In this document: positions 6,871 to 15,773 of the stretch, piece by piece | Numbering within the stretch: position 1 is the stretch's first letter | How the letters are laid out: every line of letters starts with the position of its first letter | DNA from: Deltaproteobacteria bacterium | GTDB lineage: Bacteria > Desulfobacterota > B13-G15 > RBG-16-54-18 | Assembly: GCA_003646745.1 (NCBI GenBank) | Contig: QMLM01000004.1 | Location: 1-22,620 of the forward strand | Direction: 5' to 3' | Length of the DNA: 22,620 nucleotides | Position numbers and translations under genes: made by a program | The notes under the pieces: generated by a model | The model's database searches: none | What the model saw: the letters and a program-made list of their open reading frames with translations, nothing else | Told to the model about the DNA's origin: nothing

Positions 6871-7722
6871 CTACCGGCCAATGGAATCCGAGATTTTACC
6901 CTTTCTAACTATGGTCCTTTCTTCCTCTGGGATGGGAGATGGGACAGGCTCAGCGATGATCTTCCTCACTGCAGCGAAGCGAGGGGGGCAAGATTCATAG
7001 CAAGTCCCGCACCTTATACATTTATCTTGATCAATTACATGGATCTGGTTCTTCTCCCCTGAAATTGCCTCTACAGGACACCTCTTACGGCAAATTCCAC
7101 ATGCCTGACACTTCTCTGGATCAATATAGTATGAGACTACTTCACTGAGTAGCTGCTCTATCTCTTCCTTGGTATAAAGATCCTTATATTCTTCTACATT
7201 ATCAAGATGTAACGACAGCTTATCCTTTTTCACTAGCTTGATGTAAGGGACGAGTTTTATAACTTCTTCAAGTCTGGAGCTTAATTTATCTTTCTCTATA
7301 CCTTCGCTTTTGCCAAGTGGTCCTAACTCCTTTATCTTCTTGCTAAAATTATTCATAAGATCTGCAAAACGGATTCCTTCACTGGCATTACACCAGTCAA
7401 TCATCAATCTTTCGGGGTTAATTCCTATGTGCTCCAGTAATCTTTTGCAAAGATGCACCATGTTTAATGCATGGTAATTCCCACCAGTAGCATAGTTGCA
7501 TTCTCCGGGCCAACACCCAATGACACATACCCCATCTGTTCCGTTTGAGAAGGCTCGGAGTATAAATGCAAGATCAACTCTCCCGGAACACATGACACGG
7601 ACAATTCTTATTGCAGTGGAATACTGAAGTCTGGAAACTCCAGACACGTCAGCCGCGCCGTACCCTCACCACCAGCACAAAAAGCCTAAGATCTTAGGTC
7701 TGTACTCAAATGCCACGCTCAT
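6871..7722 (-). CDS. bamF: BamF: MvhD-like selenoprotein fused to a two-[4Fe-4S] ferredoxin domain (TGA at 7668-7666 read as Sec)
   Basis: Reading from the ATG at 7722 (AAAGGAG upstream) through a TGA at codon 19 gives 283 residues. The N-terminus reads FLCWWUGYGAADVSGVSRLQY, which aligns with the MvhD/FlpD cluster motif CNWC-x4-AD, so the TGA replaces the second ligand Cys. The MvhD domain runs on through VRVMCSGRVD and GCWPGECNY to about residue 150. After a charged linker, a C-terminal ferredoxin (CQACGICRKRCP and CIRCGTCYESCP) resembles the C-terminal module of NuoF/HydB-type subunits. Class II benzoyl-CoA reductases use such a protein to link the HdrA-like BamE to an electron donor. No Met before the TGA other than the start has a ribosome site. 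Starting after the TGA, at 7647, would lose the cluster motif. Confidence 0.85.
7629..7645 (-). promoter_or_regulatory. Candidate bacterial SECIS element in bamF
   Basis: Within the coding sequence, starting 21 bases after the TGA, the perfect inverted repeat GTCTGGA-GTT-TCCAGAC gives a 7-bp stem. The loop GUU holds the G-U that SelB recognises in bacterial SECIS loops. The distance from UGA to loop (about 28 bases) falls in the range reported for bacterial SECIS elements. Confidence 0.75.
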
Positions 7723-7762
7723 TCAATCTCCTTTTAAATTAACAATCGACATATTGTCCAGT

Positions 7763-10700
7763 TTACATGGTTGCAAAGGCCACATCTATCTGCTTGCTAA
7801 TCTCCTCGTTGGTAAAGTGCTTCAAAGATATGGCCGCTACAGGACACAATGCATTACATAGGCCATCTCCCTTGCAGATAACAGGGTTAACCACGGCCTT
7901 TTTGCCCTGCCGTGTCTCACGCAGCTCTATAGCGCCATAAGCGCAAACTAAGGCGCATGCTCCGCATCCTATGCACTTCTTCTCATCCACCTCGGCAACA
8001 GCACCGGAGGCAATGACTGTATCGTGGGAAAGGAGGCTGAGGACCCGGCCTGCCGCCCCGTAAGCCTGGTTGATCACCTCCTGGATATGCTTGGGATAGT
8101 GAGCCGCCCCACACAAGAATACTCCCTCTGTGTCAAATTCAACTGGCCTCAGTTTGACATGGGCCTCTTTGAAGAAGCCATCCTGATTTAGGGGCACCTT
8201 AAACAGTTGGGATATCCTCTCAGCGTCCTGGGAGGAGATGACAGCAGCAGCCAGGGCCACTATGTCAGCGTCGATGGCCAATTTCTGGCCCAAAGTTGTT
8301 TCAGTTACGGTAACCCTTAAGAGGTGCCTACCTCCTTCTTCAAGGGCTTCTATCTGCGGTTTATCCTCCGGTTCATAGCGAATAAATATCACCCCCCTGT
8401 CCGATGCCTCCCGGTAATAGTCCTCTCTAAACCCATATGTTCTCATATCACGAAAGAGGATGTAGATATCCATCTCGGGGTTCATCTCTTTCAGTTTCAG
8501 AGCGTTCTTTATTGCCTGGCTGCAACAGACCCTGCTGCAGTAGTTTCTGTCCTCATTTCTGCAACCCACGCACTGTATCATAACCAGGCTCTGGGAGTTA
8601 ATTACACCCTCTTCACCCTTGGCGATTTGCTCCTCTAACTCCAGCAGGGTCAATACCTTGTCATTTTCTCCATAGAGGTATTCAGTGGGCTTGTACTCTT
8701 CAGCACCAATGGCAACAACAGTTGCTCCATGCTTTATCTCACTGACCCCTCTTTCAGAATTCACCTTGGTCACAAAATTCCCCACATAGCCGGTAGCCTC
8801 CACAATGGTGGCACCAGTATAGACGTGTATCAAGGGGTGCTGATGCACTTTCTGTATAAGATCGCGCAGATATGCCTGGACATCCAGGCCTTCAATGGTA
8901 TAGAAAAGTCTTCGGGCCATCCCCCCAAGTTCCTTTTCCCTCTCCACCAAATGAACCTCATGTCCCTGGTTTGCAATGGAGATAGCACAGGTCATTCCAG
9001 CTATGCCCCCACCGACCACCAACGCTGCCTTATTTACTGGAAGCTCAAATTCCCGCAGGGGCTCCAAAGAAACGGCCCGAGCTACTGCCATACGGACCAG
9101 ATCCTTCGCCTTCTCAGTGGCCTCTTCCTTCTCCCGAGAGTGGACCCACGAGCAATGTTCTCTGATATTTGTCATCTCAAGGAGGTATTGATTAAGTCCA
9201 GCTTGCCGCACAGTATCCTGGAACAACACCTCTAGGGTCCTAGGGGAGCAGGCGGCGATAACCACACGGTTCAGCCCCTTTTCCTTTATCGTGTCTATTA
9301 TTTCCTGAGCAGAATTAGTGGTACAGGAAAAAAGCTGCTCCTGAGCATGTACCACATTAGGCAAGGAACTAGCATACTCGACAACGGCAGGGACATTTAC
9401 CACACTGGCGATATTTGCCCCACAGTAGCAAACGAAGACACCGACCCTAGGCTCCTCCTCAGAGATGTCTCGCTCCGGCGGATACTCCTTTTCTATCGTC
9501 AGCTTCCCCCGCCTGCGTTTAAGGAGCTCCCCACATAAGGAGCTGGCCCCACTTGCGGTAAAGACCGACTCGGGTATATCTGTTGGACCTTGGAAGGCCC
9601 CGGTTACGAAGATCCCGGGACGCGTGGTCTCAATGGGGCTGAAGGGATTGGTCTTGCAGTACCCGTGGGAGTTGAGCTCAATGCCGAACCTTTCCGCTAT
9701 GTCCTTCGCATCAGCTGGGGGGTTTAAGCCCACGGACAGTACGACCATTTCAAACTCCTCTTCCTTCACCCCCTCAGCAGTAGTATATCGTATGGTGACG
9801 TTCTTGGTTTCTGGGACCTCTCTGCCCACTGACACATAGCTTCTTATAAATCTGACCCCGGGAAGGACCCCTGCTTTCTGGTAAAATCTTTCAAAGTCCT
9901 TCCCGTAGGATCGAATATCGTTATGAAATATGGTGGCCTCGATATCCTCGTCGTGTTCCTTCGCTAGGATCACCTGCTTCTGAGTATAGGTGCAGCATAC
10001 AACCGAGCAATAGCTGTTACCACCCGGGGTAACCTGCCTTGAGCCTACACACTGGATCCACGCAATTTTTTTGGGGTGCTTTCCGTCCGAAGGCCGTCTT
10101 ATCTGCCCACCGTACGGTCCGGTGGCACACAGGATTCTTTCAAAATCAAGGCTAGTTACAACGTTTTTAAACCTTCCGTAGCCGTAATCACCCCTCAAGC
10201 TCGGATCAAACACCTCAAGGCCAGGGGAAAGAACTATTGCCCCTACCTTTAACTCTATTCTCTCCGGCTTTTGGGAAAAATCTATGGCCTTTTGCTCACA
10301 GACCGCCTCACAGATGCGGCATTTCTTCTCTTTCAAATAAAGACATTCTTCATCTATGTAAGAGATGAGGGGAACGGCCATGGTAAAGTATATATGGGTG
10401 GCTTTACTCATCGATAGCCTTTGATTGTATGGATCGGGAACCAAGACAGGGCAATATTCCGTGCAAGTGGTGCAACCCGTGCATTTGTCCTCTATGATAT
10501 ACCTGGGCTTTTTGGTGAGGGTTACCCTAAAATCTCCAGACTCCCCTTGCACGCTCTCAACTTCTGTATAGGTCAGAATCTTTACATTGGGGTGACGGTC
10601 GACCTCGACCATCTTGGGTGCGAGTATTCAGGTGGAGCAATCATTGGTGGGAAAAGTCTTGTCAAGTTGGGCCATCTTTCCACCAATGGAAGGCAATTTT

Positions 10701-10846
10701 TCAACTAGATAGACTTTAAAACCCGCACCAGCAAGGTCAAGAGCAGCTTGAATACCGCTAACCCCACCCCCTACAACCATAACATCTGCAAAATTGCCTT
10801 CTAAGAGGCTTTTAAAAAGCTGTCCTTCAAATGACTCTTTTTCCAT
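7763..10846 (-). CDS. bamE: BamE: HdrA-like flavin/iron-sulfur selenoprotein (TGA at 10630-10628 read as Sec)
   Basis: Read through one TGA at codon 73, the gene encodes 1027 residues. Order: FAD-binding VVGGGVSGIQAAL near residue 25, then LPSIGGKMAQLDKTFPTNDCSTU followed by ILAPKMVEV, where the family normally has NDCS-x-C. Next come a ferredoxin insertion (Cys122, 125, 128, 132 and 168, 176, 179, 183), an HdrA-type CVGS...YCSVVCCTY cysteine cluster, a second FAD domain (VVGGGIAGMTCA near 615), a second cysteine cluster (CVGCRN...YCSRVCC), and C-terminal ferredoxin motifs (CIGCGACALVC and CKGDGLCNALCP). Such double HdrA proteins are thought to bifurcate electrons through flavin in class II benzoyl-CoA reductases. 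The start ATG has GGCGGAG upstream. The sequence downstream of the TGA continues the family in the same frame, which rules out a real stop or a frameshift as the simplest reading. Confidence 0.88.
10595..10612 (-). promoter_or_regulatory. Candidate bacterial SECIS element in bamE
   Basis: Bases 16-33 after the TGA form a 7-bp stem (AUGGUCG with CGACCGU, one U-G pair) closed by the loop AGGU. The well-known E. coli fdhF element also has a GGU in its loop at a similar distance. The hairpin lies within codons 78-84. Confidence 0.8.
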
Positions 10847-10900
10847 TTCTCTCCGCCCTTATTAAGTTTGATGTGCCCGTACTGTTCGGATTCGGCCAGG

Positions 10901-11725
10901 TTAGCTGTCTTCATCTGCTGAGCGGATAAGTCGCTCCGGGTGTGAATACACCACCAGGCGGCTGCCACGCGCATAGCCAACCAGGGCAATGCCCAGATCA
11001 CGAGCAAGTGAAATGGCGCTTCCGGTCGGCGAGTGTCGCGAAACGACAATCGGGACCTGCATTTTTGCCGCCTTGAGCAACATCTCGGACGAAACGCGGC
11101 CGGTGCTCAGCAGTAGTCGATCTCTGGTTGATAGTTGTCTCAGGAGACATTCGCCCTGGATCTTGTCCAAGGTGTTATGTCGTCCGATATCCTCAGCCAC
11201 TACTAGCAGGTTCTTGGTATCGGACAGTGCTGAGGCGTGCACGCCGCCACCAAGCCGATAAAGCACCATCTGTTTCTGAAGCTGCTTCATCAGTGATAGC
11301 ACTTCCGTTGGTGTAGTAACAAGGTCAGAATCAACCCTCTGTCCCTGAGTTTTGAAAACTGCACCACCACCGCACCCAGGGGTAAGTGTCCGCAGCGTCG
11401 GCAATTCATATTCGGGGTTGCTCAGCCTCACATCAGCCAGCGATTCCTCCTCACATACCCGCATACTCGCCACGTCGTCGAGGCCTGAGATGATTCCCTC
11501 TGCGTACAGGAATCCGAGAACAAGGCAATTCAGCTTGGTTGGGGTGCATAAAATGGTGACCAATTCCTGGCAATTTACATAGATTTTGAGTGCCATCTCG
11601 CTAGGCACGTGGACTGAGGTCCTGACCCATCTTTCGCCTGAAAAACGATCGCAGATTATGTCTGCTGCGACACCTTTCAGATCTGATACGTCAATCTCTT
11701 CTTGCTTGTTTAGCTTTTTCTCCAT
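10901..11725 (-). CDS. fdhD: FdhD-type sulfurtransferase / formate dehydrogenase accessory protein
   Basis: This 274-residue protein matches FdhD: LGFLYAEGIISGLDD, the active-site loop TPGCGGGAVF (about residues 115-124), HASALSDTKNLLVVAEDIGRHNTLDKI, STGRVSSEMLLKAAK and SPTGSAISLARDLGIALVGYARG. In the E. coli protein the loop has two cysteines (CxxC); here only the first remains and the second position is Gly. FdhD passes sulfur from IscS to the Mo/W-bis-pterin cofactor of formate dehydrogenases. The ATG follows directly on the bamD stop (TAGATG), so the gene sits inside the bam operon. I infer it may help mature the tungsten cofactor of BamB or the AOR paralogue, or serve a formate dehydrogenase encoded elsewhere. 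Confidence 0.9.
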   Translation of the reverse strand: MEKKLNKQEEIDVSDLKGVAADIICDRFSGERWVRTSVHVPSEMALKIYVNCQELVTILCTPTKLNCLVLGFLYAEGIISGLDDVASMRVCEEESLADVRLSNPEYELPTLRTLTPGCGGGAVFKTQGQRVDSDLVTTPTEVLSLMKQLQKQMVLYRLGGGVHASALSDTKNLLVVAEDIGRHNTLDKIQGECLLRQLSTRDRLLLSTGRVSSEMLLKAAKMQVPIVVSRHSPTGSAISLARDLGIALVGYARGSRLVVYSHPERLIRSADEDS

Positions 11726-12895
11726 CTAAATCAGTTCCTGGATAATTTCTGTGATGTCCTTAACCTCTAAAACTCCACCACTATGTCCCTGATCTTCTAA
11801 GGTTTTCCTGCTATCCTCAAAATTGGTGATGCAATATGGACAGCAGGTAACCAGGACCTCTGCTCCGACCCCGATAGCCTGTTCTAATCTGAGGTCTGAA
11901 AATCTTTCACCCTTTGGAGTCTCCATCCAAATCCTTCCTCCTCCACCACCGCAACAAAGTCCATCTTCACGTGCCTCAGGCATCTCAATAAGCTCTAAGC
12001 CAGGTATCTTCTTTAGGACCTCCCGGGGCTCGTCATATATGCCGTTATGTCTACCAAGGTAACATGGGTCATGATAGGTGACTTTCTTCTTATATTCCTT
12101 GGTGAAGGAAAGCCTTCCTTCATTAATAAGTTCAAATAAAAATTGGGAGATATGAACCACCTCAAAATTCACCATAAATTCAGGATACTCGTTTTTAAAG
12201 GTATGATAGCAGTGGGGAGAAGAAACAAGAATCTTCTTTACCCCATTATCGATAAATGTCTTTATGTTTTCCCTGGCCAAGCGTCTGAATAATTCCTCAT
12301 CGCCTGTCTTGCGGATGCTTTCTCCACAACAATTCTCCTTGGTCCCCAGAATTCCGTAATCTACTCCCGCTGTGCTCAGTATATTGGCTGTGGCTTTGGC
12401 TACCTTCTGCATTCTTGGGTCATAACAGGGGTAGCAGCCTGGGAAATATAGAATTTCCATCCCCTCGGTGAATGTATTTACTGAGAGACCTTTTGCCCAA
12501 TCTGCCCTTTCTTCTCGTTTTTCTTTCAAGGGATTACCTTCGGCAACAAGGCTTCCCCTCACGGTGCGAATACCCTGCACGGGAGTAGGAAAAACACCAT
12601 ATTCTGTGGCAATCTTGCGTAAGACTATCCCAGCCTCTATTTGGTTCACACCCCTTGGGCACTGCTGAGGGCATCTTCCGCAGGTAGTACAACGCCATAT
12701 ATCTTCATTTTCTATCTCAGTCAGTCCAAAAGTTGCCTGTCTAATTATCCTGCGTATACTAAAGGTTGTAACCCCATTCCATGGACATAGAGTATCACAT
12801 TTTCCGCATTGATAGCATAATTTGAAGGGATCTCCGCCCTTCTCCTTTATGAGCTCAACGATCTCCTTAAACTCGGCTACATTCACAGCTTCCAC
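11726..12895 (-). CDS. bamD: BamD: HdrD-like iron-sulfur protein with CCG domains
   Basis: The 389-residue product has two [4Fe-4S] motifs at the N-terminus (CYQCGKCDTLCP about 23-34 and CTTCGRCPQQCP about 69-80). Two cysteine-rich CCG domains follow: FPGCYPCYD...ENCCGES and YHDPCYLGRHN...DGLCCGGGGGRIW. This is the fused HdrC-HdrB (HdrD) architecture of soluble heterodisulfide-reductase-like proteins. In class II benzoyl-CoA reductases BamD connects the BamBC active-site unit to the HdrA-like BamE. The start is a GTG at 12895 with AGGAGAGGG somewhat far upstream (about 14 bases); a second GTG three codons later is an alternative. It follows bamC by 23 bases. Confidence 0.88.
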   Translation of the reverse strand: MEAVNVAEFKEIVELIKEKGGDPFKLCYQCGKCDTLCPWNGVTTFSIRRIIRQATFGLTEIENEDIWRCTTCGRCPQQCPRGVNQIEAGIVLRKIATEYGVFPTPVQGIRTVRGSLVAEGNPLKEKREERADWAKGLSVNTFTEGMEILYFPGCYPCYDPRMQKVAKATANILSTAGVDYGILGTKENCCGESIRKTGDEELFRRLARENIKTFIDNGVKKILVSSPHCYHTFKNEYPEFMVNFEVVHISQFLFELINEGRLSFTKEYKKKVTYHDPCYLGRHNGIYDEPREVLKKIPGLELIEMPEAREDGLCCGGGGGRIWMETPKGERFSDLRLEQAIGVGAEVLVTCCPYCITNFEDSRKTLEDQGHSGGVLEVKDITEIIQELI

Positions 12896-12918
12896 GGTCT
12901 TGCTACCCTCTCCTTCCC

Positions 12919-13470
12919 TTAAGTTTCCGCCTGCTTTGAAATCGATATCCGCGCCAAAGTATCTGCCACCTTATCGAAGCCATATTTGTCTATTAAAGTC
13001 TCCAACCCCATCTCCAATTCGTCTAACTTCTCTTTCTCCTCTTCCATTTCTTCTTCTCTCTCTTCGTAAGTCAAAGCATCAACCAGACACACCTGAACGC
13101 ACATGGGCTCTTTCAACGAAGGATCATCTTCACACATATCGCATCTTAGAGGGAGACCGGAATCGGGATCTTTGAAAAGATCCCTGGATGGACATGCGAC
13201 AGCCCTGCAGAACAGACACTCATCGTATTCCTTCTCGCCAATCACATACCTATCTCTGCCCAAACACTCGGCTTCAACATATGGGCCACCATACACCGGA
13301 ACATAGAGGTTTCTCAGTGGGTCCCAGTTTACATGAATTCGAGCCTTTGCCGGATTGGTAGTGCCATATTTTGGTGTTGCATGAAAGGCAGAACAGATCG
13401 CCTCACATGCCCGGCAGCCATTACATTCGTCGGCATTGATCTTTATTACCTTTACCGTCTTGTTCGCCAT
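12919..13470 (-). CDS. bamC: BamC: polyferredoxin partner of BamB
   Basis: This 183-residue ferredoxin-type protein has CNGCRACEAIC near the N-terminus, CLFCRAVACP in the middle, and CDMCEDDPSLKEPMCVQVCLVDAL, a DmsB/HycB-like arrangement holding several [4Fe-4S] clusters. The C-terminal 40 residues are highly charged (EREEEMEEEKEKLDELE) and probably helical. It carries electrons to or from the tungsten site of BamB, with which it forms the active-site unit. I chose the ATG at 13470 because GAAGG lies nine bases upstream; an ATG two codons earlier (13476) is too close to that site. It starts about 18 bases after the bamB stop. Confidence 0.88.
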   Translation of the reverse strand: MANKTVKVIKINADECNGCRACEAICSAFHATPKYGTTNPAKARIHVNWDPLRNLYVPVYGGPYVEAECLGRDRYVIGEKEYDECLFCRAVACPSRDLFKDPDSGLPLRCDMCEDDPSLKEPMCVQVCLVDALTYEEREEEMEEEKEKLDELEMGLETLIDKYGFDKVADTLARISISKQAET

Positions 13471-13487
13471 TGTCATTCGCCTTCACG

Positions 13488-15506
13488 CTATTGTTTTTTC
13501 GTTGCCTTAACTGTTGTCCCCCCGAGGGAGACGCCTTCTTTCAAAATCTCCTTCTTTATCATGTCGTCCTCTGCCACATAATCTAGTCCCAACCCCTCCA
13601 GGGTCTCCTTGGTGGGGATACCCTCTCTGTTCCACCCCCTGTACTTATAGTACTCGTCAAGCAATTTCTCTTCATATTCAGGAAACCTCTTCTTCCAGTG
13701 GTCCTCTGGTGGGCGTTCATCCTCCCGCCTCAATCCCCTTCTCACATTGATCACCCTGACCAGATTCCGGTTCCTTCGGGCTATCTCCCACAGCCCTTCC
13801 TCGTCAATATCAAGCCCCGTGCCAGCTGAGATCAGGCAGGACAGGTTGTGTATGTGGTATGGGGGCTTTATAGGGAAGGAAGACAGCCCTGCACATATAC
13901 CTGTGGCGTCATCGATATAGTGCATCGTCTCCTGCCAGTCCACAAGCTCACAGACCAGGTCGGGAGGCGGCCAGAAGGGAAAACTCTTGCCTTCGTCCCC
14001 CCACTCCAGGATGAACCTCTTGAACCTCTCCTCTTTCCCGGTGGGCACCTGAATCCAGTCCTTCACAAACTCCTCCCTGTACCCCTTGGGAAGGGGTGTC
14101 TGCGGTATCTGTCCCTCGATCTGGGTGATGTTCCCCTTTTCTCCCGTGGCATACATGAGGAAGTAGAGCGGGTTGAGCATCCCCAGCTTGATGACCATCT
14201 GTTCGTGCTTCTTGGTGGTATTGTGATCGAACTTCTCTGCCCCTTTACCGATCTGACGGGCTGCCCAGTAAACCCCGTTGGCCAACACATCCCCGATGCC
14301 CTCTCGCCTTACGATCTTCTCGAGCAAATAGAAAAACCTCTCCTCATTATTGGATGGGAACCCCGGCATCTCCTCATCGGTCAAAATGCCATTATCATAA
14401 AGCTCAGTTGCAAAGGCCATGACCTGGGGGGTAGTGTACCCGTCCAGTCCATACTCTTGGGCGAGGCCAGCGATCTTGAAACCAAAAGCCAGGTCGTCCG
14501 TCATGGCGGCCATTACATAGGTGAGCTTCGAGTAACATTTCATCATGTATCTATGGGTTGGGAGCGACGGGTGACGGATTATCGCCCCGCACCTGACGGG
14601 ACAGTTGTAGCAGCTCACCAAACGCTCGATGGCGTTCCTCTGGGACTCTGCCCAATTTTTTGCAACCTCCTCGTTCCAGAAGTCCTTCCTCCTGTATCTG
14701 GCGTGCCCCCACGAGAAACTGGTAGTATGCCACTGCTCGTCGTGAAGCATCATCTCCTGGGGAGAGCCGATCATGGACAGGATCGCAGGAACACCTTTAA
14801 TGGGGTTTTGCAGTCTGTACTCTATATACTTCAGCACCTCTTGGCAGATCTCCCAGAACTTATCCGGCTTGGCGATGTTGATATCCTTTGTTCCACGAAC
14901 CGCTATGGCCTTCAGCCCCTTGGAGCCCATCACCGCACCTAACCCCAGGCGGCTGGCGCTGGATCTGCCATGCTCAATGGAGGCGAAATAGACCCTGTTC
15001 TCACCAGCAAGGCCAATAGCAGCTATCTGGACCTTCGGTTCGTTCAATTCCTCTTTAATGAATTCTGCAGTTTCAAGAGCACCTTTACCTTGCAAATGTG
15101 AGGCATCACGTATTTCTACTTTGTCATTGTTTATCCACAAATAAACCAGATCTGGTGATTTACCGCGAATGATCACCTTGTCATAACCAGCATACTTCAA
15201 TTCTGGGCCAAAAAATCCTCCCATCATTGAAAATCCCATCAATAAGGTCTGAGGGGAAAAGCTGGTGATGATGGTGCGATTAGCACCAATAGCAGGGGTA
15301 CCATCTAAAAGACCGGCACTGAATATGAGCAGATTATCAGGTGAAAGGGGATCAACCTCAGGGGGGACCCTATCCCACAATATCTTGGCGTTAGTTCCGA
15401 GACCCCCAAGATGGAGTTCAGTTAATCTTGGGTCAGTCTCTACCCTCTCAATGTTTCCTGTGGATAGATCAATTTCTAAGTTATACCCTGTTTCTGCGTA
15501 CCTCAT
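13488..15506 (-). CDS. bamB: BamB: tungsten active-site subunit of class II benzoyl-CoA reductase
   Basis: This 672-residue AOR-family protein has the N-terminal pterin-binding region (LHLGGLGTNAKIL, NRTIITSFSP, GGFFGPELKYAG), the cluster motif CYNCPVRC (Cys299, 302, 306) and a distal Cys in DATGICAGLSSF. Three features mark it as BamB rather than an aldehyde oxidoreductase: Glu251, His255 and His260 in QEMMLHDEQWH, and Cys324 in RYMMKCYSKL. In the Geobacter structure, as I recall it, the equivalent Glu/His residues line the active site and a Cys at nearly the same position binds tungsten. It reduces benzoyl-CoA to cyclohexa-1,5-diene-1-carbonyl-CoA without ATP. It is the first gene of the bam operon, with a 125-base leader after a candidate promoter. 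Confidence 0.93.
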   Translation of the reverse strand: MRYAETGYNLEIDLSTGNIERVETDPRLTELHLGGLGTNAKILWDRVPPEVDPLSPDNLLIFSAGLLDGTPAIGANRTIITSFSPQTLLMGFSMMGGFFGPELKYAGYDKVIIRGKSPDLVYLWINNDKVEIRDASHLQGKGALETAEFIKEELNEPKVQIAAIGLAGENRVYFASIEHGRSSASRLGLGAVMGSKGLKAIAVRGTKDINIAKPDKFWEICQEVLKYIEYRLQNPIKGVPAILSMIGSPQEMMLHDEQWHTTSFSWGHARYRRKDFWNEEVAKNWAESQRNAIERLVSCYNCPVRCGAIIRHPSLPTHRYMMKCYSKLTYVMAAMTDDLAFGFKIAGLAQEYGLDGYTTPQVMAFATELYDNGILTDEEMPGFPSNNEERFFYLLEKIVRREGIGDVLANGVYWAARQIGKGAEKFDHNTTKKHEQMVIKLGMLNPLYFLMYATGEKGNITQIEGQIPQTPLPKGYREEFVKDWIQVPTGKEERFKRFILEWGDEGKSFPFWPPPDLVCELVDWQETMHYIDDATGICAGLSSFPIKPPYHIHNLSCLISAGTGLDIDEEGLWEIARRNRNLVRVINVRRGLRREDERPPEDHWKKRFPEYEEKLLDEYYKYRGWNREGIPTKETLEGLGLDYVAEDDMIKKEILKEGVSLGGTTVKATKKQ

Positions 15507-15638
15507 TTTTTTCCTCTTCTAGATTACCTGAATTTAAAATGCTTTTTTATTAAACACAAACAGGCATTTAAAATGGCCCTCACACCCTGGGCAACGAAAG
15601 ACATCTCTACCCCCAATGATAGCATGTGCTTTTTGGTA

Positions 15639-15667
15639 CAAATAACAACGTTATCCTTTTTTGTCAA
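15639..15667 (-). promoter_or_regulatory. Candidate promoter of the bamB operon
   Basis: On the minus strand TTGACA (15667-15662) is followed after 17 bases by TATTTG (15644-15639). The -35 is perfect and the -10 is poor, which would suit an activated promoter. It is the best pair I see in the 267-base gap between the AOR operon and bamB. No IclR-type palindrome like those near 20560 and 20710 is present here. Confidence 0.4.
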
Positions 15668-15773
15668 GACTCTTTTTTATTGTTTAAGAAATTTTTCACA
15701 AAAAAATCTCTTCCATCCCCCCTCGCGTGATCTTTTTAAACAGCGGGCATCAGGATGAAGGACCCAGTAGCAA

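Noticed and set aside
8729..9235. A 168-codon plus-strand open frame
   Set aside because: It is antisense to the well-supported bamE and shows no family features.
10613..10630. A nonsense mutation or sequencing error splitting bamE
   Set aside because: The frame does not shift, the TGA sits exactly at a family Cys position, and a SECIS-like hairpin follows. The same pattern recurs in bamF.
11723..11728. FdhD as a horizontally inserted gene
   Set aside because: The stop-start junction with bamD is seamless, there are no repeats or mobile-element traces, and the composition is only slightly richer in G+C by eye.
13848..14942. A 364-codon open frame on the plus strand
   Set aside because: It lies wholly opposite bamB, has no recognisable domain and no convincing ribosome site; it is a shadow of the bamB codon pattern.
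15616..15621. TATCAT on the minus strand as the -10 of bamB
   Set aside because: A good -10 match, but no -35-like hexamer at 16-18 bases; the pair at 15639-15667 has the better overall fit.
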